The notes beneath the pieces were generated by a model. The model did not search any database and had not been told where the DNA came from. It saw only the letters and a list, made by a program, of their open reading frames with translations. A DNA stretch of 64,000 nucleotides from Terriglobia bacterium (GTDB taxonomy: Bacteria; Acidobacteriota; Terriglobia; Terriglobales; Acidobacteriaceae), in the NCBI GenBank assembly GCA_020073465.1, contig JAIQFC010000011.1:62001-126000 (forward strand). Direction: 5' to 3'. Both the position numbers and the translations under genes were made by a program. Below, piece by piece: positions 32,941-40,423 of this stretch (its first letter is position 1; each line of letters opens with the position of its first letter).

Positions 32941-33005
32941 GCTTCGCCCGGCCGGACAGCCGAGAGCCTGCCGTGAGCGAAGTCGAAGGGGCGGCTGTCC
33001 CCACA
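32941..33005 (-). repeat. Dispersed GGGGACAGCCGCCCC-type repeat, copy 2
   Basis: The minus-strand reading GGGGACAGCCGCCCCTTCGA ... GGCTCTCGGCTGTCCGG matches copy 1 (4167-4235). Together with copy 3 it brackets the gene 33044-34633 as direct repeats. Confidence 0.8.
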
Positions 33006-33043
33006 GGAGCAGTACCTGGCTGTCGCCGATTCCACATTCGGCT

Positions 33044-34633
33044 TCAGTCGGCATTGCGCAGTTCTTTCAGCAGGGGCGGATTGGGCGGTTCGACGTTCTG
33101 CTTCTTGCCGCATTTGCGGTATTCTCTGCCTTCCAGGCACCACGTGGTCGAGGACCAGGGGCCGGGCTCGCCTTTGTCGTTTGCCGGATCTTGTTCGAAT
33201 TTCGAGACCTTTAACCAGTCGTCCGAGAGGGAGAAGTCCTCAGACTGGCCAGTGCCGTTGTCCACGATACCGCCCAAATCGAGGGCCAAGTGAAGGTTTA
33301 GATCCTTGTCGACGGAAAACATGCGCATGTCCACACGCGGGCAGGCACCACACTGGCCGGAGCCGAACTCAGAGCCGTAGACGCGCGGTCCGGACTTGAT
33401 CAGCAACGTGCCATCGGGCGCCCGCTTCGCATCGAATCCCTCTTCGCCGACCGTCTGTCCGAGTTGTTGGAACGTTCCACTCTCGCGGTAGGAAAGCTCT
33501 GGTCCGCAAATCCACTCTCCGGGGCCGATGCCGTGCCAGAAGTTGTGGATAGGACGGACTACGGGCGACAAGCCATCCGGATCGTAGGCATATCCGTGGG
33601 ATTCGTTGACCAGAATGAAAGCGTCCGATTGCCAGCCCAACGATTCATCAACCTGCGGAATGAACCAGGCAGGATGGTCATCGCGATACTTGTCGGTCCC
33701 GGTAAGGCCGATGTCGCATGGCGTCATTTGGAAGCTGCGGGCAGGCTCAAGACGAATCCAGTTGAACGTTTCCGGCTTGCCATAAACACGAATTGGCGAG
33801 GAAGTGGAGAACGCCCCCATCTTCTTACCGGGCGGTGCCGGACTGAATACGTCGACCATCAGGCGAAGATCGCGCAACTCCAGCGTGGGCAGCGGCGGAA
33901 ACGCGACATACGGTATCTCGATCTGGAAGGTATAGGCAGGGCGATCATGGCTGACCCACGCGCGGCTCACCCACGTCCGAACCTTCCCCTGGGGTTTGAG
34001 CATGGCCGGCACTTCCTCGGCGTAGTAGGGCTGGTCACTGGCGAAGTCGCGGGTGACGCCTTCAAAGGCCGGCGTGGCGTAGGACTCGACCGAATAGTAG
34101 TCCGTGAGCAGCCACTGCCGCATGAAAAGGCGCTTGAACACAGGCCGGTACCGCTGCTGTGTAGCCACCCACTCGCGGCACTTCTTCTGCCGCGCTTCGG
34201 GGGGAGCGGGGGCCCCGGGCTCTGTCTTCCCGAGATCGGCGCAGGAGTCCTGGCCTTTGGGAAACACATTCTGGTCGAACTGGTTGCCCCAGCCGATCAC
34301 CGGCATAGCGACGTCGGTCGCGGCCGCGAGCCAGACTTCGATGTGGTCTTTGGACAGTATCCAGTTCTGGTTCTTGGGGAAGTCGGGAGGATCGCCATCG
34401 ACTTCGCCCGCGATCACCAACGCGTGGCCCAGATTGCGGATCCAAAGATGGCCGTGCCGCGCCCCCTCTCCGTGCGGAATGAGTGTGATGTCGGGAGGCA
34501 TGCTCTTGAAGGCCGCGATGGAGCCTTCGAGGCCGGATGGCTGCATCCCGGGCACAGAGATGGGCTTCTCTTTCTCCTGTGCGAACAGACTGGAGCAGGC
34601 AAGCAGCAATAGAATGGGGTGAAGACAGCGCAT
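33044..34633 (-). CDS. Secreted hypothetical protein, possible CBM9/DOMON-like N-terminal domain
   Basis: A 529-residue exported protein (signal MRCLHPILLLLACSSLFAQ). Residues ~40-110 (HLWIRNLGHALVIAGEVDGD ... DHIEVWLAAATD) look like the beta-sandwich of family 9-like carbohydrate-binding or DOMON domains. The remainder has many Trp/Tyr/Cys residues (CGACPRVDMRMF, STTWCLEGREYRKCGKK). No catalytic motif was recognised. The start at 34633 is chosen at the signal peptide Met; the longer frame upstream reads repeat sequence. Direct copies of one dispersed repeat flank the gene. Confidence 0.65.
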   Translation of the reverse strand: MRCLHPILLLLACSSLFAQEKEKPISVPGMQPSGLEGSIAAFKSMPPDITLIPHGEGARHGHLWIRNLGHALVIAGEVDGDPPDFPKNQNWILSKDHIEVWLAAATDVAMPVIGWGNQFDQNVFPKGQDSCADLGKTEPGAPAPPEARQKKCREWVATQQRYRPVFKRLFMRQWLLTDYYSVESYATPAFEGVTRDFASDQPYYAEEVPAMLKPQGKVRTWVSRAWVSHDRPAYTFQIEIPYVAFPPLPTLELRDLRLMVDVFSPAPPGKKMGAFSTSSPIRVYGKPETFNWIRLEPARSFQMTPCDIGLTGTDKYRDDHPAWFIPQVDESLGWQSDAFILVNESHGYAYDPDGLSPVVRPIHNFWHGIGPGEWICGPELSYRESGTFQQLGQTVGEEGFDAKRAPDGTLLIKSGPRVYGSEFGSGQCGACPRVDMRMFSVDKDLNLHLALDLGGIVDNGTGQSEDFSLSDDWLKVSKFEQDPANDKGEPGPWSSTTWCLEGREYRKCGKKQNVEPPNPPLLKELRNAD

Positions 34634-34704
34634 CTGCAGCCCAGCGTAGCAGAAGGCTGGCTGTGGCGGGAGTATCGCCGGTAACGGACGGCTCGCACTC
34701 CGCC

Positions 34705-34769
34705 GGGCTTTGCCGGAAGGACAGTCGAGAGCCTGCCCTGAGCGAAGGCGAAGGGGCGGCTCCCCCACA
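34705..34769 (-). repeat. Dispersed GGGGACAGCCGCCCC-type repeat, copy 3
   Basis: It contains GAGAGCCTGCCCTGAGCGAA and GAAGGGGCGGCTCCCCCAC, same orientation as copy 2. It lies between the secreted protein gene's start and the HD gene's stop. Confidence 0.75.
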
Positions 34770-34787
34770 TGAACCTAGAAACACCGG

Positions 34788-35378
34788 CTACGCTGTCTTC
34801 GCCGCGCTGCCATCCAGGCCCAGCTTATCTGCAATCCCCTTCATGGCCTCGATGCAGTAAGCGATGTGCTCGTCAAGATCGACTCCCAGATCCGCCGCGC
34901 CCTGCACGATGTCTTCGCGGTTCACCTTGCGGGCGAAGGCTTTGTCTTTCATTCTTTTTCGCACCGACTTCGCATCGACCTCGGCCAGGGACTTGCTGGG
35001 CTTAATCAGCGCGACGGCGGTGATGAATCCAGCCAGTTCGTCACAGGCAAAGAGGGCTTTCTCCATGGGCGTGTCGCGGGTGACTCCGGTGTATTCAGCG
35101 TGGGACATCACGGCGCGGGTGATGACCTCGGGCCAGCCGTGTTCCTTGAGAATCTCGTTGCCTTTGTAGGGATGATCATCGAGGCTGGGCCAGCGCTCGT
35201 AGTCGAAGTCGTGGATCAGTCCGACAACACCCCACAAATCTTCGTCCTCGGCGCAGCCGTTGCCAAACTTGCGGGCGCAGGCGCGCATGCACGCTTCGAC
35301 CGCCAGCGCGTGCTTGCGCAAACTCTCTGACTGGGTGAACTCAGTTAGTAAACACCACGCGGATTCGCGATCAATCAT
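34788..35378 (-). CDS. HD-domain metal-dependent phosphohydrolase
   Basis: A 196-residue HD-superfamily protein: H23 (SLRKHALAVEA), H56-D57 (GLIHDFDYERWP), H in LDDHPYKGNEI and MSHAEYTGVTR, then D in LFACDELAGFI. This is the H...HD...H...H...D set of an HD metal site. Similar proteins are generally annotated as HDIG-type hydrolases of unknown nucleotide substrate. The start at 35378 was chosen because the family-like sequence begins at MIDRESAWCLL; an in-frame ATG 13 codons upstream is possible. Confidence 0.8.
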   Translation of the reverse strand: MIDRESAWCLLTEFTQSESLRKHALAVEACMRACARKFGNGCAEDEDLWGVVGLIHDFDYERWPSLDDHPYKGNEILKEHGWPEVITRAVMSHAEYTGVTRDTPMEKALFACDELAGFITAVALIKPSKSLAEVDAKSVRKRMKDKAFARKVNREDIVQGAADLGVDLDEHIAYCIEAMKGIADKLGLDGSAAKTA

Positions 35379-35580
35379 GGGTTTTTGCCTGTTTTCTCGG
35401 GCTTCTTGCCGTGCCATTTTGGGTTTTGTCCGAAGATGTCGCGGTTTATGTGCATTTTAACCTTGACTTCCACAGGCGTTGTACCGCAGATTGGGCCTGC
35501 AGTCGGAACCTCTCCCCCAAAGATTTGGTTCCCGCTTCTGAGATGTAAGGAGCTGCCCGCTCTGGCACTCCCACAACCCG

Positions 35581-36120
35581 ATGGCCACGACTCTTGCCCC
35601 GGTGGATTCACGGGAAGTCGTCCGTTGCGATCACTGCCTGCTAGTTCAGTTCCGTACTTCCAATAACAATTGCCGGCGTTGCCATGCTTCCCTGGACGAG
35701 GAGCCTGAGCCCGAACCGGTCGTTGCCGCGCCGCCGGTAATGATGCCGATGCCGGGCAACGGGCACGGACATTTGAACCTGGCCACGTCGATCCGCTCGC
35801 TGCGCCTGCGCAACGGGCTGAGCCAGCGGCAACTGGCCGGGCGCATGGCGGTTCCCCGCACCTACGTTTCCAAGATCGAGAACGAGAAAGCCACGCCTAC
35901 GCTGTCTTCCCTGGAACGGCTGGCGCGAGCATTGGAGGTAACCGTGCCAGAACTGCTCAGTGGCGGAGAACGCAGCCGCCAGGAAGAGATCAGCGAATTA
36001 ATGAAGGATCAGTTTATCGCGGAAATCCTGCCCTTTGTATCGCAGCTGAACGGGATGCAGATGTCGAGCATCCTGACCCAGGTGCGGGATTTGACGGTGC
36101 GGCCGAGAAGGAGCGCGTAG
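35581..36120 (+). CDS. XRE-family regulator with N-terminal zinc ribbon
   Basis: A 179-residue protein. The zinc ribbon has C16-x2-C19 and C31-x2-C34 (RCDHCLLVQF, NCRRCHA), followed by a Pro/Glu-rich linker with a Met-rich stretch. The XRE helix-turn-helix is at ~68-125 (RLRNGLSQRQLAGRMAVPRT; YVSKIENEKATPTLSSLERL). The C-terminal helix is amphipathic. The combination suggests a DNA-binding regulator with a redox- or metal-responsive N-terminal module. The target is unknown. A good terminator follows at 36262-36292. Confidence 0.8.
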   Translation: MATTLAPVDSREVVRCDHCLLVQFRTSNNNCRRCHASLDEEPEPEPVVAAPPVMMPMPGNGHGHLNLATSIRSLRLRNGLSQRQLAGRMAVPRTYVSKIENEKATPTLSSLERLARALEVTVPELLSGGERSRQEEISELMKDQFIAEILPFVSQLNGMQMSSILTQVRDLTVRPRRSA

Positions 36121-36422
36121 CAACGAACAAGAACGCCCCATCGGGGCGACGCGAAAATAGCCCGGTGCTTCAGCGCCGGGTCAGACGTCAGAATGGATAG
36201 CGTCCCGGAGGGACGCCTGAAACCTCGAACAAGTTTTATCCGGGCAACCAGCCAACTCAATGCCGGGACCATTCTTGGTCCCGGCTTTTTTTCGGAATCT
36301 GCTGGCTGGGGCTTGGTTCACTTCCGTCTTGTCCCCACGGCTCACGCCGTGGGCTGCATTCTTGCGCCGCTCTGCGGCTGGGCTCGATGAATCCGAAGTA
36401 GATTGACCGGCATCTATCCAGC
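36121..36422. other. Intergenic region with hairpin repeats and a terminator
   Basis: About 300 bp with no gene. In order: small hairpins CGCCCCATCGGGGCG (~36131), GCCCGGTGCTTCAGCGCCGGG (~36159) and GCGTCCCGGAGGGACGC (~36199), then the terminator at 36262-36292. These hairpin units are of the kind commonly repeated in acidobacterial genomes. The HtrA promoter should be after 36300. Confidence 0.6.
36262..36292 (+). terminator. Rho-independent terminator after the XRE gene
   Basis: Perfect 9-bp stem GCCGGGACC / GGTCCCGGC, loop ATTCTT, followed by seven T (36286-36292). Confidence 0.85.
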
Positions 36423-37508
36423 ATGAATCAGGACGATGCAGGTGTCTTCCCTTCCGTGTCTAGCCCGAATTTGTTGTCACATCTCACCTCAGACCGCGCA
36501 GGCTGGGATGGTGAGGCCCCACGGGAACCGGCCATTGCGCCAGAGGGAACCGGGGGCGACGACCTACTGCTGGATGCTTATTCCAACGCGGTCACAGGGG
36601 CGGTGGAGCGAATTAGTCCGTCGGTAGTGAACCTTGAAGTGCATCAAGCCGCGGGCCGCACGCGCTCGGGCGAACCGCGGGAGCGGCGAGGCGGAGGCTC
36701 GGGCTTCATCTTCACGCCTGATGGTTTGATCCTCACCAACAGTCACGTTGTGCACGATGCAAAGCGCATCGAGGTCACCACCACCGACGGACGCCGGATG
36801 CCGGCTACCGCGGTCGGAGACGATCCGGCAAGCGACCTGGCTGTGGTTCGCGTAGATGAGCCAGGCTTGACTGCAGCCGCATTGGGCGACTCGCAGCATC
36901 TTCGCGTCGGGCAGGTGGTGATCGCGATTGGCGCGCCGTACGGGTTTCAGTCGACCGTGACGGCTGGAGTTGTGAGCGCGCTGGGAAGGTCGCTGCGATC
37001 CTATTCCGGACGGCTGATCGATGATGTGATCCAGACGGATGCCTCGCTGAATCCCGGCAACTCGGGCGGACCGCTGGTGGATTCTTTGGGACGAGTTGTC
37101 GGAGTGAATACGGCTACGATCCTGCCCGCGCAGGGGATCTGTTTTGCCATCGGGATCAATACGGCCAAGTTCGTGGCCAGCCGCCTGCTGCGCGATGGGC
37201 GCATTCGCCGCAGCTATATTGGCGTCTCGGCGCAGACGGTCCCGGTACACCGGCGGGTAGTGCGGTTCTACGACCTGCCGAAGGAGATGGGGGTAGTCGT
37301 GCTGTCCGTAGAGGAAGACAGTCCGGCGAAGCGCGCAGGATTGCGCGAGGGTGACGTGATTGTAGCGCTGGAAGGACAACCGGTGGCTGGTGTCGACGAT
37401 CTGCATCGCGTGCTGACCGATGTGCGCGTCGGCATGGGTTGTGCGCTAACGGTGCTGCGGCATACGGAGAAGCTGGAGTTGAAGATCGTGCCGGAGGAGG
37501 CGAAGTAG
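36423..37508 (+). CDS. HtrA/DegP-like serine protease with one PDZ domain
   Basis: A 361-residue trypsin-fold protease. The catalytic triad is H108 (LTNSHVVHDAK), D138 (DDPASDLAVV) and S214 (NPGNSGGPLVD); one PDZ domain is at ~270-355 (VVLSVEEDSPAKRAGLREGD). There is no signal peptide or membrane anchor at the N-terminus, unlike typical DegP/DegS, so it appears cytoplasmic or uses another route. It probably acts in protein quality control. ATG at 36423. Confidence 0.88.
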   Translation: MNQDDAGVFPSVSSPNLLSHLTSDRAGWDGEAPREPAIAPEGTGGDDLLLDAYSNAVTGAVERISPSVVNLEVHQAAGRTRSGEPRERRGGGSGFIFTPDGLILTNSHVVHDAKRIEVTTTDGRRMPATAVGDDPASDLAVVRVDEPGLTAAALGDSQHLRVGQVVIAIGAPYGFQSTVTAGVVSALGRSLRSYSGRLIDDVIQTDASLNPGNSGGPLVDSLGRVVGVNTATILPAQGICFAIGINTAKFVASRLLRDGRIRRSYIGVSAQTVPVHRRVVRFYDLPKEMGVVVLSVEEDSPAKRAGLREGDVIVALEGQPVAGVDDLHRVLTDVRVGMGCALTVLRHTEKLELKIVPEEAK

Positions 37509-37513
37509 CCAAG

Positions 37514-37540
37514 TGTGGCGCGGGCGCCCCGCCCGCGAAA
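37514..37540 (-). repeat. 27-bp GCGGGCG-type repeat, copy 2 (inverted to copy 3)
   Basis: Begins TGTGGCGCGGGCGCCCCGCC. It is the exact reverse complement of 37668-37694. Together they enclose a 127-bp core between htrA and uppS. Confidence 0.9.
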
Positions 37541-37667
37541 CCTCTCCATGATCGAAATCTTTCTTAACATTCCCGATTTGGTGAGAATGAGGGCCGTGTC
37601 ATCGCCACCTCCCGCGTCCTCTGTTGCAGCCTTCGGTCTGACTACGACAGCCCTATGCCCGCAGGCA

Positions 37668-37694
37668 TTTCGCGGGCGGGGCGCCCGCGCCACA
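37668..37694 (+). repeat. 27-bp GCGGGCG-type repeat, copy 3
   Basis: Begins TTTCGCGGGCGGGGCGCCCG. It is the exact inverted partner of 37514-37540 and lies 31 bp before the uppS start. Confidence 0.9.
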
Positions 37695-37725
37695 CCATCC
37701 CTGTCATTGCCAGTGCCTCCCGGCT

Positions 37726-38577
37726 GTGTTAGCCTCAAGTCGAGGCACTACTTTGCAGGACAAAGTACCAGCGGGGCTGGATCGGAAAGAAGCGGACGTC
37801 TACCGGCATCTGGATCCCGCGCAGCTCCCCAGACACATCGCGATCATCATGGACGGCAATGGGCGCTGGGCCAAGCGGCGTCACATGCCGCGCGTGGCCG
37901 GGCATCGCGCCGGGGTCGCGGCGGTGCGCTCGACGGTGGAAACGGCAGCGCGCATTCATATTCCCGCGCTGACGCTTTACGCGTTTTCCGAAGAGAACTG
38001 GAAGAAACGGCCCAAGAGTGAAGTCGACTTTCTGATGCGGCTGCTGAGCCGCTACCTGAAGGCGGAGGTTCCTACGCTGAACAAGAACAACATCCGCCTG
38101 GAGTACATCGGACGGCAACATGAACTCCCGGAAGACGTGCAGGAGCGCATGGCCTGGGCCCGTGAAGCGACGGCGCGCAATACCGGTATGGTGCTAACCC
38201 TGGCGCTCAACTATAGCGCGCGCAGCGAACTGGTGGACGCCTTCCGTTCCATGGTGAACGCGGCTTCGCAGAATGGCGGTATTGAGCATCTGCGGATTGA
38301 CGAAGATACGGTCGGGCGCCATCTCTATACGCGGGACCTGCCCGATCCCGACCTGGTAGTACGCACCAGCGGCGAAATGCGGTTGAGCAATTTCCTGCTG
38401 TGGCAGCTGGCGTATGCAGAGATCTACGTGACATCCACCTTGTGGCCGGATTTTCGTGGGGTGCATCTGCTGGAAGGCATTGCGGAGTACCAGAAGCGGG
38501 AGCGGCGCTACGGGGGATTGAACCACGGGGATGGGCACAGTCACGGCGACGCCGAGCTTGCCAAAGTTCACAAATAG
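37726..38577 (+). CDS. uppS: Isoprenyl transferase (undecaprenyl diphosphate synthase)
   Basis: A 283-residue cis-prenyltransferase building the C55 lipid carrier for cell-wall and LPS synthesis from isopentenyl diphosphate units. HIAIIMDGNGRWAKRR carries the catalytic D43 and N45; GHRAGVAAVR, LTLYAFSEENWKRP-type and DLVVRTSGEMRLSNFLLWQ follow. The C-terminal tail is His-rich (GLNHGDGHSHGD). The start appears to be GTG at 37726. It heads a run uppS-cdsA-(two small genes)-dxr-rseP found in this order, without the insert, in many bacteria. Confidence 0.92.
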   Translation: MLASSRGTTLQDKVPAGLDRKEADVYRHLDPAQLPRHIAIIMDGNGRWAKRRHMPRVAGHRAGVAAVRSTVETAARIHIPALTLYAFSEENWKKRPKSEVDFLMRLLSRYLKAEVPTLNKNNIRLEYIGRQHELPEDVQERMAWAREATARNTGMVLTLALNYSARSELVDAFRSMVNAASQNGGIEHLRIDEDTVGRHLYTRDLPDPDLVVRTSGEMRLSNFLLWQLAYAEIYVTSTLWPDFRGVHLLEGIAEYQKRERRYGGLNHGDGHSHGDAELAKVHK

Positions 38578-38666
38578 ACGACCCATCCGTTGCGGGGACA
38601 GTGCAATAGCAGATTCCTCCCCAGCTGAAGCCGGGTCGGAATGACAACAATTGTGTAAGGATCGAG

Positions 38667-38691
38667 AGGGCGCGGCTTCTGGCTGCGCCCT
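38667..38691 (+). terminator. Hairpin between uppS and cdsA
   Basis: 10-bp stem AGGGCGCGGC / GCTGCGCCCT with a 5-nt loop (one G-T pair) followed by TTC. It lies between the uppS stop and the preferred cdsA start and may be a weak attenuator or repeat remnant. It argues against the more upstream cdsA starts. Confidence 0.45.
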
Positions 38692-38728
38692 TTCAAACGC
38701 AACCGATAACCCAAACCTGGAACTTTCC

Positions 38729-39625
38729 TTGCTGAAACGCATCGCGACCGCGGTTGTTCTGATTCCGATAGTGCTCGTGCTGGTGCTACGAGCGCCGGTG
38801 CCGGTGCTGGCGGTGGTTGCGGCTGTGGTGGCACTGCTGACGATTCATGAATTCCTCAAGCTGACAGAGTTCTATGGCGTGCAGCCCCTACGTTGGCCGA
38901 CATACATCTTTGTCGGGTTATTCTTTCTGCTGCTCGCTTTGAATACGGGCAACGAAAAGCCGTTGCTCTCCACGGCGATCTTTGTTTATGCTCTCGGCTT
39001 TGCCGCGGCGATCGCGCCATTTCTGTTCCTAACGATCGCCATGAGGCGCGAACAGCTCAGCAGTGGCTATCCCGCGGCGGCTGCGTCGGTCTTTGCCTTC
39101 ACCTATGTCGCGCTGCCGATGGGAATGCTGGTGCAACTGCGCCAGCAGTGGGCGGGAGCGTTCTATCTTCTGTATTTGCTGCTGGTGGTCTGGGCGGGCG
39201 ACATCTTCGCCTATTTCGTGGGTAAGTCGATCGGCCGGCACCTGATGGCGCCGCGCATCAGTCCGAAGAAGACCTGGGAGGGCGCAGCGGCTTCACTGGT
39301 GGCGAGTGTCGGCGTCGGCTGGTTGCTCTTCATTTATGCTTTGCCGCTGAGTTCCGCGATGCTCCGGGCCGGACTGATCGAGCGGCGTGATGGGCTGTTC
39401 GGACTGGAAAAGCCCGCGATGTTGCCCGTCATCCTACTCACCGTCGCGCTGAACATTGCGGCGCAACTTGGCGACCTGGTGGAATCGCTGATCAAGCGAG
39501 GCGCGGGAGTGAAGGATTCCGGCGCTATTCTGCCCGGCCATGGCGGGATGCTGGACCGCATTGATGCCCTGCTCTTTGCCGCTCCGGTGCTGTGGTACTA
39601 TGCAGCCTGGCGCGTGATGCAGTAG
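38729..39625 (+). CDS. cdsA: Phosphatidate cytidylyltransferase
   Basis: An integral membrane enzyme making CDP-diacylglycerol from phosphatidate and CTP. The family signature is in SLIKRGAGVKDSGAILPGHG followed by GMLDRIDALLFAAP; about eight hydrophobic segments precede and surround it. I take the TTG at 38729 (reading MLKRIATAVVLIPIVLVLVL) because this matches the family's start. The same frame stays open upstream to 38651 (another TTG), but that part overlaps a hairpin. The length is then about 298 residues. Confidence 0.85.
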   Translation: MLKRIATAVVLIPIVLVLVLRAPVPVLAVVAAVVALLTIHEFLKLTEFYGVQPLRWPTYIFVGLFFLLLALNTGNEKPLLSTAIFVYALGFAAAIAPFLFLTIAMRREQLSSGYPAAAASVFAFTYVALPMGMLVQLRQQWAGAFYLLYLLLVVWAGDIFAYFVGKSIGRHLMAPRISPKKTWEGAAASLVASVGVGWLLFIYALPLSSAMLRAGLIERRDGLFGLEKPAMLPVILLTVALNIAAQLGDLVESLIKRGAGVKDSGAILPGHGGMLDRIDALLFAAPVLWYYAAWRVMQ

Positions 39626-39640
39626 CGGTTGTGCGAAGCG

Positions 39641-39898
39641 ATGCCGGATTCGCCTGAGTACTCTCCCCTGAAGTCGCTCCACCCCGATAGTTCCCTGAAT
39701 GTGGTCAAACTTGCGCAGATGGAGCGCCTGTCCACGGAATCCCTGAGGGCCTCACTGTTGCCGGGAGAACCAGGTTGCCTGAAAACCAGGCCGGATGGAA
39801 CTATACTGGATGGACATCATCGGATTCACGTTCTGCGCCGGCGGGGCGCGGATGTTGACCGTCCTCCGCGGGAAGTCGTGGCGAAGGAGCAGGAGTGA
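39641..39898 (+). CDS. Small ParB-like (Srx/ParB-fold) protein
   Basis: An 85-residue protein. The core TRPDGTILDGHHRIHVLRRR is the ParB/sulfiredoxin-fold motif (G-x-H-R). It has no DNA-binding HTH, so it is not a partition protein; stand-alone domains of this type are of unknown role. GTGA overlap (39895-39898) couples it to the phosphatase gene. The pair is inserted between cdsA and dxr. The start is ATG 39641 (an in-frame TTG lies 12 bp upstream). Confidence 0.65.
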   Translation: MPDSPEYSPLKSLHPDSSLNVVKLAQMERLSTESLRASLLPGEPGCLKTRPDGTILDGHHRIHVLRRRGADVDRPPREVVAKEQE

Positions 39899-40389
39899 CA
39901 AAACTCTATTGGCTCGATGGGCCGTGGCCGGGAAAGCTAGCGCTGGCTGCGCGTCCGCGTGGAGGAGAGTGGCTGGCGGACGACGTCGCCGACTGGAAGC
40001 GTGCAGGAATCAATGCGGTGCTTTCGCTGCTCACAGGGGAAGAGGAACGGGATCTTGATCTCGGCAATGAGGCGAAGGAGGCCAGACAGCACGGACTGGA
40101 GTTCTCTTCGTTTCCGATTCCGGATCGGCAGGTTCCAAAGTCTGAAGCGAAGCTGGCGGAAGCGTTGGAGAAGGTGTTCAGCAGTCTGTTGACAGGGAAG
40201 AACGTTGTTGTGCATTGCCGTCAGGGCGTCGGCCGCAGCGGGTTGGTGGCGGCTTGTCTGCTGGTGAAGGGTGGAATGAGTCCGGGAGCCGCGGTGGAAG
40301 CGGTTTCGGAGGCACGTGGCATCGCGGTCCCGGAGACTGAGGAGCAGCGAGATTGGATCGACCATTACGCCCCGGCGTTTACGAAATAA
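39895..40389 (+). CDS. Dual-specificity/tyrosine phosphatase-like protein
   Basis: A 164-residue cysteine-based phosphatase. The P-loop is VHCRQGVGRSG with C108 and R114, and the general acid is D77 in PIPDRQVP. The N-terminal strand LYWLDGPWPGKLALAARPRG is typical of this bacterial DSP subgroup. Substrates may be phosphoproteins or small phosphates. A Ser/Thr kinase is encoded 3 kb downstream, but a functional link is only suggested by proximity. It starts with GTG at 39895, overlapping the ParB-like gene. Confidence 0.82.
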   Translation: MTKLYWLDGPWPGKLALAARPRGGEWLADDVADWKRAGINAVLSLLTGEEERDLDLGNEAKEARQHGLEFSSFPIPDRQVPKSEAKLAEALEKVFSSLLTGKNVVVHCRQGVGRSGLVAACLLVKGGMSPGAAVEAVSEARGIAVPETEEQRDWIDHYAPAFTK

Positions 40390-40423
40390 GGGACCTCGGA
40401 CCGTGGCGCAGCTTAGATAACGT

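Noticed and set aside
33464-34612. A 382-codon plus-strand frame opposite the secreted protein gene
   Set aside because: The minus-strand frame has a signal peptide and plausible protein composition; the plus frame does not.
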